A stretch of 64,000 bases of DNA from Aquabacterium soli (lineage in GTDB: Bacteria > Pseudomonadota > Gammaproteobacteria > Burkholderiales > Burkholderiaceae_C), in NCBI RefSeq assembly GCF_003933735.1, contig NZ_RSED01000007.1, positions 1 through 64,000 of the forward strand, in the 5' to 3' direction. The position numbers and the translations under genes are program-made. The notes below the pieces were generated by a model. It was not told where the DNA came from, did no database searches, and worked only from the letters and a program-made list of their open reading frames with translations. Of this stretch, positions 43,698 through 52,899 are shown piece after piece; the stretch's first letter is position 1, and the number at the start of each line of letters is the position of its first letter.

Positions 43698-45937
43698 CCT
43701 ACGCCGGGTTGGTGCCGTTGAACACGGGCCTCGATGCGCTCGCGCAGGCGCCAGCGGCCAGCGTCGGTCAGCATGCGGCCGGCCCAGCGGTATACGTTGA
43801 ACTCGTGCACCGTCATGCGCAGGCTGGCCATGCGCTCGCGCTGCTCGGCCTCGGGCATGGTGAGCGAGCGGTGCAGGGCATCGGCGGTTTCTTCCACGTG
43901 GTACGGGTTCACGATCAGGGCTTCGCTCATCTCGCGCGCGGCTCCGGCGAAGCGGCTGAGGATCAGCACGCCCCGCTCGTCGTCGCGCGCGGCCACGAAC
44001 TCCTTGCAGACCAGGTTCATGCCGTCGTGCAGGCTGGTCACCATGCAGGCATCGGCAGCGCGGTAGAGCTCATTGAGCGCGTCGGATTCATGGTGCTCGG
44101 CCAGCAGGTGCACGGGCTGGTAGCTGTCGTTGCCGAAACGCTCATTGATGCGGCGCGTGGTGTTCTGGATGCGGTCCTGAAAGGCGCGGTACTCCTCCAA
44201 CGAGCTGCGCGAGGGCGCGGCCACCTGCACGAAGGAGAACTTGCCGATCCACTCGGGGTGCTTCTCGAGCAGGCGCTCCACGGCATGCAGGCGCTCCAGG
44301 ATGCCCTTGGTGTAATCGAAGCGGTCCACGCCGATGGCGATGCGGTGGCCGGGCGGCATGCCCAGGCGCTGCAACACGCGTTCCTTGCACTGGGCCACGG
44401 GCGCCCAGGTGGCCATGGTGGTGTCCGATGGCCAGGCGATCGAGATGGGGTAGTTCTCGACGAAGGTCGTGTCTTCGTGGAAGGAGATGGTGGAGTGCTC
44501 GTGCTCGATGCGCGCCTCGAGGTAGCGGTCCACCGTCTCGATGAAGTTCTTGCAGTGAAAGCGCGTGTGAAAGCCCAGGATGGTGCTGCCCAGCATGCCT
44601 TCTAGGATCTCCTGGCGCCATGGGCAGATGCCGAAGGATTCGGGGTTGGGCCATGGGATGTGCCAGAAAGTGATGATGGTGGCGCGCGGCAGCTTCTTGC
44701 GGATCAGGGCGGGCAGCAGCGCGAAGTGGTAGTCCTGCACCAGCACGACCGGGTCCTCGCTGCGGGCCTCGGCCACGACGGCATCGGCGAAGCGCTGGTT
44801 GATCTTGCGGTACTCCTGCCAGTCGTTCTCGCGGAACACGGGCCGCACGTGGGCCACATGGCACAGCGGCCACAGGCCTTCGTTGGCGAAGCCGAAGTAG
44901 TAGCCCTTTTCTTCTTCTTCGGTCAGCCAGATGCGGCGCAGCGTGTAGTCGTCCTTGCCGGGTGGCACCAGCACGCGGTCGTGCTTGTCGACGCTGCCGC
45001 GGTCGCCGCTGCCGCTGCCATGCGCGATCCAGGTGCCCGAGCAGGCGCGCATCACCGGCTCCACCGCCGTGACCAGGCCGCTGGCCGGGCGCTTGACGAT
45101 GGTGCCGTGGCCGGTGTCCTCGTGGATGTAGGGCTCGCGGTTCGAGACCACGATCAGTTCATCACCGCGCAATTGCGTGCGCAGCAGGGCGCGCAGGCGC
45201 TCGGGGTTCCAGATGGTCTCGGGCCCGAGCGAGCGGCGGTACTCGTCTTCCAGATCGCGCAGGCGGCTGCGCAGATCGGCTGCCAGGGGGGCCAGCTCGG
45301 GCGAGGTCGAGATCAGGGGGCTGATCAGGCCTTCGCCGCGCAGCAGCGCGCGCGCGCCCGATACCCAGCCCCGCCAGCTCAGCTGCGCCACCACCACGGT
45401 GATCAGCGCGATGATCACGCCCAGCCCAGAGATCAGCACGATCAGGTACTTCTGCGTGTCCTGGCTGCGGCGCTCGACGAAGCTCAGGTCGTGCAGCAGC
45501 ACCAGATCGGCGATGTGCTCGCCGTTGTCGGCCTTGACGGGGTGCATGCCCACGTGCACCGAGCCGCCTTCGATGTGCATCTGCGGGTCCTTGCGGCCGG
45601 CGGTCTCGGTCGCCTGCGCGCAGCCCAGGTCGCGGGGAAAGGCTGGGGTGTGACGCAACAGTTCGCCATTGAGCGTGCACAGACCGATGGCGACCAGGCG
45701 TTCATCCTGCACGGCGCGGTTGAACAGCACCTGCAGGCGCAGGCCCAGCGGGTCTTTCAAGGCCTCCGAGATGGAGTCGGCCATGGTGTTGGTCAGCAAC
45801 TCGCCGCGCAGGTTCACATCGCGTGAGAACCAGCGCAGGGTGAGGCGGTCCATCAGCGGCAGCGCCAGGTACGAGGCCACCACCAGCGTGATGACCAGGG
45901 GGACCAGAAAGCGCAACTGCATGCGCAAAGTGTTCAT
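43694..45937 (-). CDS. otsA: Trehalose-6-phosphate synthase with N-terminal membrane sensor module
   Basis: This 747-residue protein is far longer than plain OtsA (about 470). Residues 10-30 and about 165-190 are transmembrane helices around a periplasmic domain of about 130 residues, followed by a HAMP-like helical linker (about 190-255). The GT20 synthase domain runs from about 260: VVSNREPYIHE, VQDYHFALLPALI, FWHIPWPNPE, GVDRFDYTKGILER and SLHDGMNLVCKEF, where the usual Arg before DGMNLV is His. It should make trehalose 6-phosphate (or a related glucosyl product) at the membrane under control of an extracytoplasmic signal, perhaps osmotic. The sensor role is inferred from architecture. Confidence 0.9.
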   Translation of the reverse strand: MNTLRMQLRFLVPLVITLVVASYLALPLMDRLTLRWFSRDVNLRGELLTNTMADSISEALKDPLGLRLQVLFNRAVQDERLVAIGLCTLNGELLRHTPAFPRDLGCAQATETAGRKDPQMHIEGGSVHVGMHPVKADNGEHIADLVLLHDLSFVERRSQDTQKYLIVLISGLGVIIALITVVVAQLSWRGWVSGARALLRGEGLISPLISTSPELAPLAADLRSRLRDLEDEYRRSLGPETIWNPERLRALLRTQLRGDELIVVSNREPYIHEDTGHGTIVKRPASGLVTAVEPVMRACSGTWIAHGSGSGDRGSVDKHDRVLVPPGKDDYTLRRIWLTEEEEKGYYFGFANEGLWPLCHVAHVRPVFRENDWQEYRKINQRFADAVVAEARSEDPVVLVQDYHFALLPALIRKKLPRATIITFWHIPWPNPESFGICPWRQEILEGMLGSTILGFHTRFHCKNFIETVDRYLEARIEHEHSTISFHEDTTFVENYPISIAWPSDTTMATWAPVAQCKERVLQRLGMPPGHRIAIGVDRFDYTKGILERLHAVERLLEKHPEWIGKFSFVQVAAPSRSSLEEYRAFQDRIQNTTRRINERFGNDSYQPVHLLAEHHESDALNELYRAADACMVTSLHDGMNLVCKEFVAARDDERGVLILSRFAGAAREMSEALIVNPYHVEETADALHRSLTMPEAEQRERMASLRMTVHEFNVYRWAGRMLTDAGRWRLRERIEARVQRHQPGVG

Positions 45938-46119
45938 GCGCGGGCTCCTCTTGTCTTGGGGGAGTTGAGTGTCTGCGCTGGCGTCGCAGGATGCCCGGGA
46001 GGCCTATACATTGGTGCAAATATACAGGGCTTCCCAAAACCCCCATGTTTCGCCCAGGTTGGGGGCCTTGCGGTACAAAGGGTGCAAGCTTGATCAAGAC
46101 CAAGAAGAGGAACAAGAAG

Positions 46120-47925
46120 ATGAGCCATCCCGTCGACCATGCTTCCCTGGGCCTGGCCCTGATCGGCAACTGTGCGATCAGTGCGCTGGTGGACAAACAA
46201 GCCCGCGTCGTGTGGAGTTGCATGCCGCGCTTCGACGGTGATCCGGTCTTCCACGCGCTGCTGGATTCGCCCGATGGCGTCAAGCGCGAAGGCACGATGT
46301 CCGTGGAGATCGAGGGGCTGGCGCGCACGGAGCAGGAGTACGAGCCGGGCACGGCCATCCTGCGCACCCGCCTGTACGACACCGAAGGGCAGGGCATCGA
46401 GGTGGTGGATTTCGCGCCCCGCTTCTTCCAGCGTGACCGGGCCTTCCGGCCGGCCCAGCTGGTGCGCCGCATCCGGCCGCTGAGTGGCCACCCGCGGGTG
46501 CGGCTGAGCGTGCACCCCCGCGGCGACTGGGGCGCCACCACCCCCACCTTCACGCGCGGCAGCAACCATTTGCGGTTCGTGTTCCCCGACCATGCGTTGC
46601 GCCTGAGCACCAACGCCCCGCTGACCTATGTGGTGGCCGAGACCTGGTTCTCGCTGTCCGGGCCGATCAGCATGTTCTTCGGGCCTGACGAGACGCTGGG
46701 CTCCGGCATCGAAGAGACCGCGCGCGATTTCGAAGAACAGACCAGCCTGTACTGGCGCCACTGGACGCGCCGCCTGGCCTTGCCACTGGAATGGCAGGAC
46801 GCGGTGATCCGCGCCGCCATCACGCTCAAGCTGTGCCAGTACGAAGAGACCGGCGCCATCGTGGCCGCCATGACCACCAGCATCCCCGAGGCGCCGCACA
46901 GCGAACGCAACTGGGACTACCGCTACTGCTGGCTGCGCGATGCCTTCTTCGTGGTGCGGGCGCTCAACAGCCTGTCCGAGGTGGGTACGATGGAGGAGTA
47001 CCTGCGCTGGCTGCACGACATCGTGCGCGGCGCGCAGGGCGGCCATGTGCAGCCGCTGTACGGCATCGGCCTGGAGCGCGAACTCACCGAGGGCCTTGTG
47101 CCGCACCTGGCGGGTTACCGCGGCATGGGGCCGGTTCGCGTGGGCAACCAGGCCTTCGAGCACTTCCAGCACGACGTGTACGGCAACATCGTGCTGGGCG
47201 CGGCCCAGGCCTTCCATGACCACCGGCTGTTCCGCCGCGCCGATGAGAGCGATTTCGCGGCGCTGGAGGCCATGGGCGAGCAGGCCTGGCGCCTGCACGA
47301 TCAGCCCGACGCCGGCATGTGGGAGCTGCGCACGCGCTCTCGCGTGCACACCTCGTCGTCGCTGATGTCGTGGGCGGCGTGCGACCGGCTGGCCAAGGTG
47401 GCGGCGGTGCTGAACCTGCCCGACCGTGCAGCCCACTGGGCCGACCGTGCCCGCATCGTGCGCGACAAGATCCTGGCCCTGGCCTGGAGCGAAGAGCGCC
47501 AGGCCTTCGTTGAGAGTTTCGGGGGCAAGGACCTGGACGCCAGCGTGCTGCTGATGGCCGAAGTGAACTTCATCGATCCGAAGGACCCCCGTTTCATCAA
47601 GACGGTGGAGGCCCTGGAGGCCACGCTGTGCGACGGCCCCTTCATGCGCCGCTACGAGGCGCCCGACGATTTCGGCCGGCCCGAGACCTCCTTCAACGTG
47701 TGCTCGTTCTGGCGCATCGACGCGCTGGCGCGCATCGGCCGCACGCAGCAGGCCCGCGAGATCTTCGAGGCCCTGCTGGCCTGCCGCAACCACGTGGGCC
47801 TGCTGTCCGAGGACATCGCCGTGGGCAATGGCGAGCTGTGGGGCAACTTCCCGCAGACCTACTCGATGGTGGGCATCATCAACGGCGCGATGCGCTTGTC
47901 CAAGCCCTGGGACCAGGCCGTCTGA
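46120..47925 (+). CDS. GH15-family glycoside hydrolase, probable trehalase
   Basis: This 601-residue protein starts at ATG 46120, with AGAGG about ten bases upstream; an in-frame ATG at 45991 is less likely. The N-terminal beta domain begins LGLALIGNCAISALVDKQARV with MPRFDGDPVF. The (alpha/alpha)6 domain has NWDYRYCWLRDAFF, and a second acidic segment LLSEDIAVGNGELWGNFPQTYS carries the probable catalytic Glu. GH15 includes glucoamylases and trehalases. It is divergent from otsAB and has no signal peptide, so cytoplasmic trehalose hydrolysis is the better guess. Confidence 0.88.
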   Translation: MSHPVDHASLGLALIGNCAISALVDKQARVVWSCMPRFDGDPVFHALLDSPDGVKREGTMSVEIEGLARTEQEYEPGTAILRTRLYDTEGQGIEVVDFAPRFFQRDRAFRPAQLVRRIRPLSGHPRVRLSVHPRGDWGATTPTFTRGSNHLRFVFPDHALRLSTNAPLTYVVAETWFSLSGPISMFFGPDETLGSGIEETARDFEEQTSLYWRHWTRRLALPLEWQDAVIRAAITLKLCQYEETGAIVAAMTTSIPEAPHSERNWDYRYCWLRDAFFVVRALNSLSEVGTMEEYLRWLHDIVRGAQGGHVQPLYGIGLERELTEGLVPHLAGYRGMGPVRVGNQAFEHFQHDVYGNIVLGAAQAFHDHRLFRRADESDFAALEAMGEQAWRLHDQPDAGMWELRTRSRVHTSSSLMSWAACDRLAKVAAVLNLPDRAAHWADRARIVRDKILALAWSEERQAFVESFGGKDLDASVLLMAEVNFIDPKDPRFIKTVEALEATLCDGPFMRRYEAPDDFGRPETSFNVCSFWRIDALARIGRTQQAREIFEALLACRNHVGLLSEDIAVGNGELWGNFPQTYSMVGIINGAMRLSKPWDQAV

Positions 47926-47944
47926 ACAACGACGGGTTCGTGCG

Positions 47945-47969
47945 GGCCTGACCATGGTGGGGTCAGGCC
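47945..47969. terminator. Stem-loop between GH15 and MscS genes
   Basis: GGCCTGACC (47945-47953) and GGTCAGGCC (47961-47969) form a perfect 9-bp stem with a 7-base loop between two convergent genes; it includes the mscS stop. It is followed by TTGTCC, so it is a reasonable but not perfect bidirectional terminator. Confidence 0.55.
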
Positions 47970-49120
47970 TTGTCCACGGCGGGCGTGGCATGTTCGTGCT
48001 CAGGCGTGGGCGAGCGCTGTTCCGGCGCAGGCGGTCTGTGCTCGGTGTCGCTGGGCGGGTCCATCTCGGCGCGCAGGCGGGGCAGGTACTCGGGGTAGTC
48101 CTTCTGCATCATCGACATCAGCTCTTCGCGCACCAGGCAGCGCAGGTCCCAGCCCTTGCCTGAATCGGCGGTGCTGATCAGGCAGCGCAGCTGCATCGAC
48201 TTTTCGCTGAAATCCGTCACCTGCACCAGGCACACGCGGCCGTCCCACAGGGGCGAGCCTTCGCACACACGCTTGAGCGCTTCGCGGATGGGCTGCAGCG
48301 GCATGCGGTAGTCCACCCACAGGAAGATGGTGCCCAGCAGTTGGGCGCTGGAGCGCGTCCAGTTCTGGAAGGGGTGTTCGATCCACCACTGCAGCGGCAC
48401 GATCAGGCGGCGTTCGTCCCAGATCCGCACCACGACGTAGGTGCTGGTGATCTCTTCGATGCGGCCCCATTCGCCCTCCACGATCACGACGTCATCAAGC
48501 CGGATGGGCTGGCTGAAGGCGATCTGCAGGCCGGCGATCAGGTTGCCCAGCACGGGCCGCGCGGCCAGGCCGGCGGCGATGCCGGCCACGCCGGCCGAGG
48601 CCAGCAGGCTGGTGCCGAGCTGGCGCACGTCGGGGATGGTCATCAGGGCCAGCGACACGCCGATCAGCATCACCAGCGCGGCCACCATGCGGGTGACCAC
48701 CCTGGTCTGCGTCTGGATGCGGCGGGCCGTCAGGTTGTCGGTGACGTTTTCGATGGGCTGCGACAGGATCACGGCATCGCCGCTGGCCTGCACGATGCGC
48801 ACGATCAGCCAGGTGAGCGCCCCGATCAGCACGATCGTGGTGAACTGGCGTGTCAGGCCGATGCCACTCAGGTCATCCGGCGCTGCCCGCAGCACGAACT
48901 GCAGGGCCAGCAAGGGCAGCACATAGCTGGCCGGCCTGCGGGACGCCTGGGTGATCAGAGAGGCGGATGGCGAGCGTGCCACGGCACGGCGTATCACGGC
49001 CGCGCCAGCCTGGAAGGCCAGCCAGGCGATCACCATCGCGATGAGCGCTGCGACGAGCGTCAGCCCCCAGGGACCCAGGGGCAGGCGGTCCAGCCATTGC
49101 ATGTATTCGGTGTTCTCCAT
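47963..49120 (-). CDS. MscS-family mechanosensitive ion channel
   Basis: This 385-residue protein starts at ATG 49120; a GTG at 49126 is also in frame. Four hydrophobic segments occur (about residues 17-45, 65-82, 93-112, 145-168), followed by the pore helix ASAGVAGIAAGLAARPVLGNLIAG. The beta domain begins DDVVIVEGEWGRIEEI, the typical MscS hallmark. The C-terminus is a Pro/Glu-rich tail. It would release solutes on hypo-osmotic shock, which fits its place beside the trehalose genes. Confidence 0.92.
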   Translation of the reverse strand: MENTEYMQWLDRLPLGPWGLTLVAALIAMVIAWLAFQAGAAVIRRAVARSPSASLITQASRRPASYVLPLLALQFVLRAAPDDLSGIGLTRQFTTIVLIGALTWLIVRIVQASGDAVILSQPIENVTDNLTARRIQTQTRVVTRMVAALVMLIGVSLALMTIPDVRQLGTSLLASAGVAGIAAGLAARPVLGNLIAGLQIAFSQPIRLDDVVIVEGEWGRIEEITSTYVVVRIWDERRLIVPLQWWIEHPFQNWTRSSAQLLGTIFLWVDYRMPLQPIREALKRVCEGSPLWDGRVCLVQVTDFSEKSMQLRCLISTADSGKGWDLRCLVREELMSMMQKDYPEYLPRLRAEMDPPSDTEHRPPAPEQRSPTPEHEHATPAVDKA

Positions 49121-49196
49121 GGACACGAAGTATCCATAGAGGAGGTGCCTGCCCGGCGTTCAGGGTTTTTGACGTCACATTGACGCCATGATCCTG

Positions 49197-50024
49197 TCAG
49201 AAGCGGACAGCCAGCCCCACGCCCCAGGCGAAGTCGGGCGTCTCCTTGGTGGCGCCCCACGAGAAGCTCACGTCCACCTGCACATCGTTGTTGATCAGGT
49301 AGGTGGCGCCGGTGTCCCAGGTGGCGATGTTGCCGCCGTTCTTCTTGGAAGCCAGTTGCTGGCCGGCCAGTTCGAAGAAGGTCTTGAAGCGGTCTGTCCA
49401 GGATTTGCCCACGGTCACGGCCGCGATGCCGCCCACGTAGCGGTCGCCATCCTCGTTCTTGTCGACGAAGAGGCCCGGCATCACGCCGATGGACCAGTCG
49501 TTGGGCAGATCCCACTCCGCCACGGCGCGCAGCGAGGGACGAACGCCGTCGCCACGGAAGGCGCGCGAGCCGGTCTCCAGGTCGGCGTGCAGCAGCCAGG
49601 CCATGGCCGGGATGCCCTTGTCGGCATCGCCATCCTGGGTGTGCCACTTGATGCCGATGGCCATGTCGGCGTAGCCACGCTCGCGCGTGGTGATGCCGGT
49701 GGTGGTGTCCTCGCTGCGCAGGCGCGAGATGCCGTCGGTCTCGACGCGGAACTCGAGGGTGTCGCTGACGCCGAAGCGCAGCAGCGTGGGCGTGGTGCTC
49801 AGGCGCTCCTTGACGCCATCGGCCTTGTTGCGCTCGCTGGCAAAGCCGGTTTCAAGCTGGAAGCGGCCCTTGCCCACCACGTCGCTCGATTCGACGAAAT
49901 CGGGGCGGTCGGTGCTGATAGGCTCTTCGGCCCTCGCCGCCTGAACCAGGCTCAGGGCCAGCAGCGGGGCGGTGAGCATTGCCATGCGGCAAGCGGTCGA
50001 GAGAGTGGGGCGGTGTGAGCGCAT
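49197..50024 (-). CDS. Outer-membrane beta-barrel protein (phenol-degradation MetA-like fold)
   Basis: This 275-residue protein starts at ATG 50024, with a perfect AGGAGG five bases upstream. The signal peptide ends near VQAARAEE. The mature chain begins ISTDRPDFVESSDVVGKGRFQLETG, the mark of the transporter/MetA-like family, then amphipathic strands ending in a terminal Phe. It probably forms a small outer-membrane pore or channel. Its specificity is unknown. It lies 76 bases upstream of mscS on the same strand. Confidence 0.85.
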   Translation of the reverse strand: MRSHRPTLSTACRMAMLTAPLLALSLVQAARAEEPISTDRPDFVESSDVVGKGRFQLETGFASERNKADGVKERLSTTPTLLRFGVSDTLEFRVETDGISRLRSEDTTTGITTRERGYADMAIGIKWHTQDGDADKGIPAMAWLLHADLETGSRAFRGDGVRPSLRAVAEWDLPNDWSIGVMPGLFVDKNEDGDRYVGGIAAVTVGKSWTDRFKTFFELAGQQLASKKNGGNIATWDTGATYLINNDVQVDVSFSWGATKETPDFAWGVGLAVRF

Positions 50025-50166
50025 GGGGGCCTCCTGTGGATAAGGACCGGCGCACATGCTGTCTGGGGCGAGCCTGCGGGGGCTCCGGGGGCGCGGCCGG
50101 GCGTGGCTGACTGTACTGCAGCGCCAGGGCGCTGCCCAGCGGGTGTGCCGTGGATGAGACGCAGCG

Positions 50167-50619
50167 TCAGCCGGGGGGCGCCAGGTTGTCGCGCAAACGG
50201 CCCAGCAGGGCGGACAGCGCCGCGAGCTCGTCGCTGCTCAGCCCCTTGACCATGGCCTGGCCCAGCCGCTGGCGCTGGCGATGCAGCACGCGCTGCAGGG
50301 CCGTGCCCTCGGCGGTGGGCGAGATGCGCTGCTGGCGGCGGTCGGTCGGATCGGGCTCGCGCAGCAGAAGGCCTTGGTCCACCAGCAACTGCACCAACCG
50401 GGTCACCTGGGCCTTGTCACGGCCGCTGTGCTCGACCAGATCGCTGGCGGTGCTGCCAGGCCGGCGCGCAAAGAACATCAGCACCTTGGCCTCCATCGGG
50501 GCCAGGCCGGCACCTTCCTGCCGCACGGCCTGGTGCAGCTGCGACTTGAACAGGTGGGTGAGGTCGGCCAACTGGTCGACGATCTCTTCTCTGGGCACTT
50601 TGGGATGGTTGGCGGGCAT
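50167..50619 (-). CDS. MarR-family regulator
   Basis: This 150-residue protein has the winged HTH (MEAKVLMFFARRPGSTASDLVEHSGRDKAQVTRLVQLLVDQGLL, wing REPDPTDRRQQRISPTAEG). The start at 50619 fits the family length; upstream in-frame ATGs at 50655 and further would put coding sequence over the operators. It is divergent from a siderophore-interacting protein. The two matching palindromes in between are its probable sites, one overlapping the promoter. Confidence 0.9.
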   Translation of the reverse strand: MPANHPKVPREEIVDQLADLTHLFKSQLHQAVRQEGAGLAPMEAKVLMFFARRPGSTASDLVEHSGRDKAQVTRLVQLLVDQGLLLREPDPTDRRQQRISPTAEGTALQRVLHRQRQRLGQAMVKGLSSDELAALSALLGRLRDNLAPPG

Positions 50620-50656
50620 GGGGCACCGTGCGGGGAACGGAGAACTCAAGACCATA

Positions 50657-50675
50657 TGGTTGACATAGTCAACCA
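50657..50675. promoter_or_regulatory. Palindromic operator 1 (MarR), overlapping a -35 element
   Basis: TGGTTGACATAGTCAACCA is a perfect 8-3-8 palindrome. Its left arm supplies a perfect -35 (TTGACA, 50660-50665). TACGAT at 50684-50689 is the -10 after an 18-base spacer, driving the siderophore-interacting gene. A bound repressor would block RNA polymerase. Confidence 0.8.
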
Positions 50676-50690
50676 ATGAGGCATACGATA

Positions 50691-50708
50691 TGTTGACATT
50701 ATCAACCA
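50691..50708. promoter_or_regulatory. Palindromic operator 2 (MarR), at the transcription start
   Basis: TGTTGACATTATCAACCA has the same GTTGA-N5-TCAAC design as operator 1. Centres are 33 bases apart, about three helical turns, so two dimers would sit on one DNA face. It covers the expected transcription start. Confidence 0.75.
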
Positions 50709-50724
50709 ACAACACCAAGTCGTC

Positions 50725-51528
50725 ATGCCTGACAAGATTTCACCCGCCGACCTCACCGTGCAGCGCGTGCGCCACCCCGTCAAGATGCGCCGGCTGCAGG
50801 TGCGCCGCACGCAGTTGCTCAGCCCGAACCAGCTGCTCGTCACCCTGGGGGGGCCCGATCTGGCCGATTTCGTCACCGCCTCGTTCGACAACCACTTCAA
50901 GCTGATGTGGGCGCCCGATGGCCTGGGCGAGCCCGAGTTGCCCACCATGGGGCCGGAGGGCCCGCAATGGGCGCCCGGCGCGCCGCGCCCGCTGATGCGC
51001 GACTACACACCGCGCCGCTTCGACGCCCAGGCGCTGGAGCTGGACATCGAGTTCGCCCTGCACGGCGACGGCCCGGCCGCCAACTGGGCACGTCAGGCCC
51101 AGCCCGGGCAGACGCTGGTGGTGGGCGGGCCGCGCGGCAGCTTCATCGTGCCACTGGGTTTTGACTGGCACCTGCTGGTGGGCGACGACTCGGCGCTGCC
51201 GGCCATCGCCCGGCGCCTGGAAGAGCTGCCCGCCAGCGCTCAGGTCACCGTGGTGCTGGCCCTGGACAAGGCCGACCGGCGTGCGCTCGACACCCGTGCC
51301 GAGCTGACCCTGGTCTGGGTGGACGACCCCGCGGACCTGCCCGCTGCCGTGCAGGCGGTGCGCCTGCCGGAGGGTGAAGGCCATGCCTGGGCCGCGGGCG
51401 AGGCGCAGGCCATCGCCGAGGTGCGCAAGGTGCTGGTGGGACACCATGGGCTGGACAAGGCCCGCGTGCGGGCATCGGCTTACTGGAAGCGCGGGCAGGC
51501 CGATCACCACGAGTCGCTCGACGCCTGA
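50725..51528 (+). CDS. Siderophore-interacting protein (FAD/NAD(P)H ferric-siderophore reductase)
   Basis: This 267-residue protein has the SIP/ViuB-type domains: FAD-binding RDYTPRRFD and GGPRGSFIVP, a NAD(P)-binding half with LVGDDSALPAI, and the C-terminal WAAGEAQAIAEVRKVL and ASAYWKRGQADHHE segment. It would reduce ferric siderophores in the cytoplasm to free iron. The start is ATG 50725, 16 bases after operator 2. The control by a MarR protein and not only Fur is notable; I see no clear Fur box. Confidence 0.92.
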   Translation: MPDKISPADLTVQRVRHPVKMRRLQVRRTQLLSPNQLLVTLGGPDLADFVTASFDNHFKLMWAPDGLGEPELPTMGPEGPQWAPGAPRPLMRDYTPRRFDAQALELDIEFALHGDGPAANWARQAQPGQTLVVGGPRGSFIVPLGFDWHLLVGDDSALPAIARRLEELPASAQVTVVLALDKADRRALDTRAELTLVWVDDPADLPAAVQAVRLPEGEGHAWAAGEAQAIAEVRKVLVGHHGLDKARVRASAYWKRGQADHHESLDA

Positions 51529-51629
51529 GTGGCGTCATCGCGGCGTCATGTCGCCTTCATGGGATTGGCTTGCGTGGCTCGGAAGTTGCGTGTCCAGTGT
51601 CCATGCACGAACCACGTCCAGAGCCTGCC

Positions 51630-52097
51630 ATGACCACCGCCTTGAACCTGTCAGCCGCCAACCGCCTGATCGACGCCGCCCTGGCCCACGGCCGGGCCGG
51701 TGGCATGGCGCCGCTGTGCGTGGCCGTGCTGGACGCAGGCGGCCATGTGATCGCCCTGCAGCGTGAAGACGGTGCCAGCATCCTGCGCCCGCAGATCGCC
51801 ACGGCCAAGGCGCGTGGTTCTCTGGACATGGGATTTGGCGGACGCGAGCTGGCGCGCCGCGCGGCGGCCAACCCGGCCTTCATCGGGGCGCTGGCTGCGC
51901 TGGCGGGTGGGGACATGCTGCCCGTGCCCGGTGGCGTGCTGGTGCGCACGGCCGATGGCGCCTTGATCGGCGCCGTGGGCATCAGCGGTGATCTGTCCGA
52001 CAAGGACGAGGCCTGCGCCATCGCCGGCATCGTGTCAGTGGGCCTGGTGGCCGATGTGGGTGTGCAGGAGCTGCACACCCAGGTTCCATCGGCCTGA
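51630..52097 (+). CDS. GlcG/HbpS-like (haem-degrading domain) protein
   Basis: This 155-residue protein starts at ATG 51630; an ATG at 51603 would add nine residues. It has the GlcG/HbpS fold: PLCVAVLDAGGHVIALQREDGA, then GGVLVRTADGALIGAVGISGD and DEACAIAGI near the C-terminus. Some members bind haem or cobalamin-like ligands. It follows the siderophore-interacting gene by 101 bases, so an iron or haem role is plausible. There is no signal peptide. Confidence 0.87.
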   Translation: MTTALNLSAANRLIDAALAHGRAGGMAPLCVAVLDAGGHVIALQREDGASILRPQIATAKARGSLDMGFGGRELARRAAANPAFIGALAALAGGDMLPVPGGVLVRTADGALIGAVGISGDLSDKDEACAIAGIVSVGLVADVGVQELHTQVPSA

Positions 52098-52892
52098 TCA
52101 GGCCGCCGCTTGCAGCGGGTTCTGCAGCGCGCCTCCGTGCATCGCCCCGCGGTGCTGCGCATACAGGCGGCGCACCCAGGCCATCGATGGGCGCACCTGC
52201 CAGGGCGCGGCCGCGCCGGCCATGGTCTGGCGGAACACCGGCTCGCCATAGACCGGGTGCTCGCTGGGGCAGGCCAGCGGGGCCAGCAAGGCCGCGGCGG
52301 TCAGGTCGGCCGTGCTCAGCTGGCCACCGACCAGGTAGGTGCGGCCATCGGCCAGGCGCGCGTCCAGCCAGTCCACCGCGTCGCCGATGCGGCGGTGCGC
52401 CCGTGCCGCGCCGGCCTCGGTGATGCTGAGCTTGCGCCGGAAGGCCCATCGGATGAACGGGTAGGCGCTGCGGATGAACGCGGCCTGGCCGGGCGTGGCG
52501 TGGTCGGTCCACAGGCGCTTGATGTGCTCGTCGCCGCTGCCGAAGCTGTGGGCGTACAGGTAGCGCGCCACGTCCTTGCCGATGGCATCGAAGCGTTTGG
52601 CCACCTCTTCGATCTCTGGCAGGTGCGCCGCGGGCATCAGCGGCAGCGGGCCGTGGTGCTCGTTCAGCCAGCGCAGAATGCGGGTGCTGTCCTGGATGCT
52701 GCCCTTCGGGGTCTTGAGCACGGGCAGGGTGGTCTGTCCGCGCTTGCCCATGGTCAGGGCCGGCAGGATGTGGAAGACGGGCGTGAGGCACACCTCGCGG
52801 TAGGCGATGTCGCTGATGTCCAGCGTCCAGCGGATCTTCTCGCTGTAGTGCGACATCGCGAAGGTGTAGAGCGTGTAGGGCGTGTTGTTCAT
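52098..52892 (-). CDS. Glutathione S-transferase-like protein
   Basis: This 264-residue protein has a thioredoxin-fold N-terminus with YTFAMSHYSEKIRWTLDI (the S-x-x-S/Y region used for glutathione) and LPVLKTPKGSIQDSTRILRWL. A helical C-terminal domain includes GRTYLVGGQLSTADLTAAALLAPL. Its stop abuts the HbpS-like stop. It follows another GST-like gene by only seven bases, so the two are an operon. The substrate is unknown. Confidence 0.87.
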   Translation of the reverse strand: MNNTPYTLYTFAMSHYSEKIRWTLDISDIAYREVCLTPVFHILPALTMGKRGQTTLPVLKTPKGSIQDSTRILRWLNEHHGPLPLMPAAHLPEIEEVAKRFDAIGKDVARYLYAHSFGSGDEHIKRLWTDHATPGQAAFIRSAYPFIRWAFRRKLSITEAGAARAHRRIGDAVDWLDARLADGRTYLVGGQLSTADLTAAALLAPLACPSEHPVYGEPVFRQTMAGAAAPWQVRPSMAWVRRLYAQHRGAMHGGALQNPLQAAA

Positions 52893-52899
52893 GGTGAGG

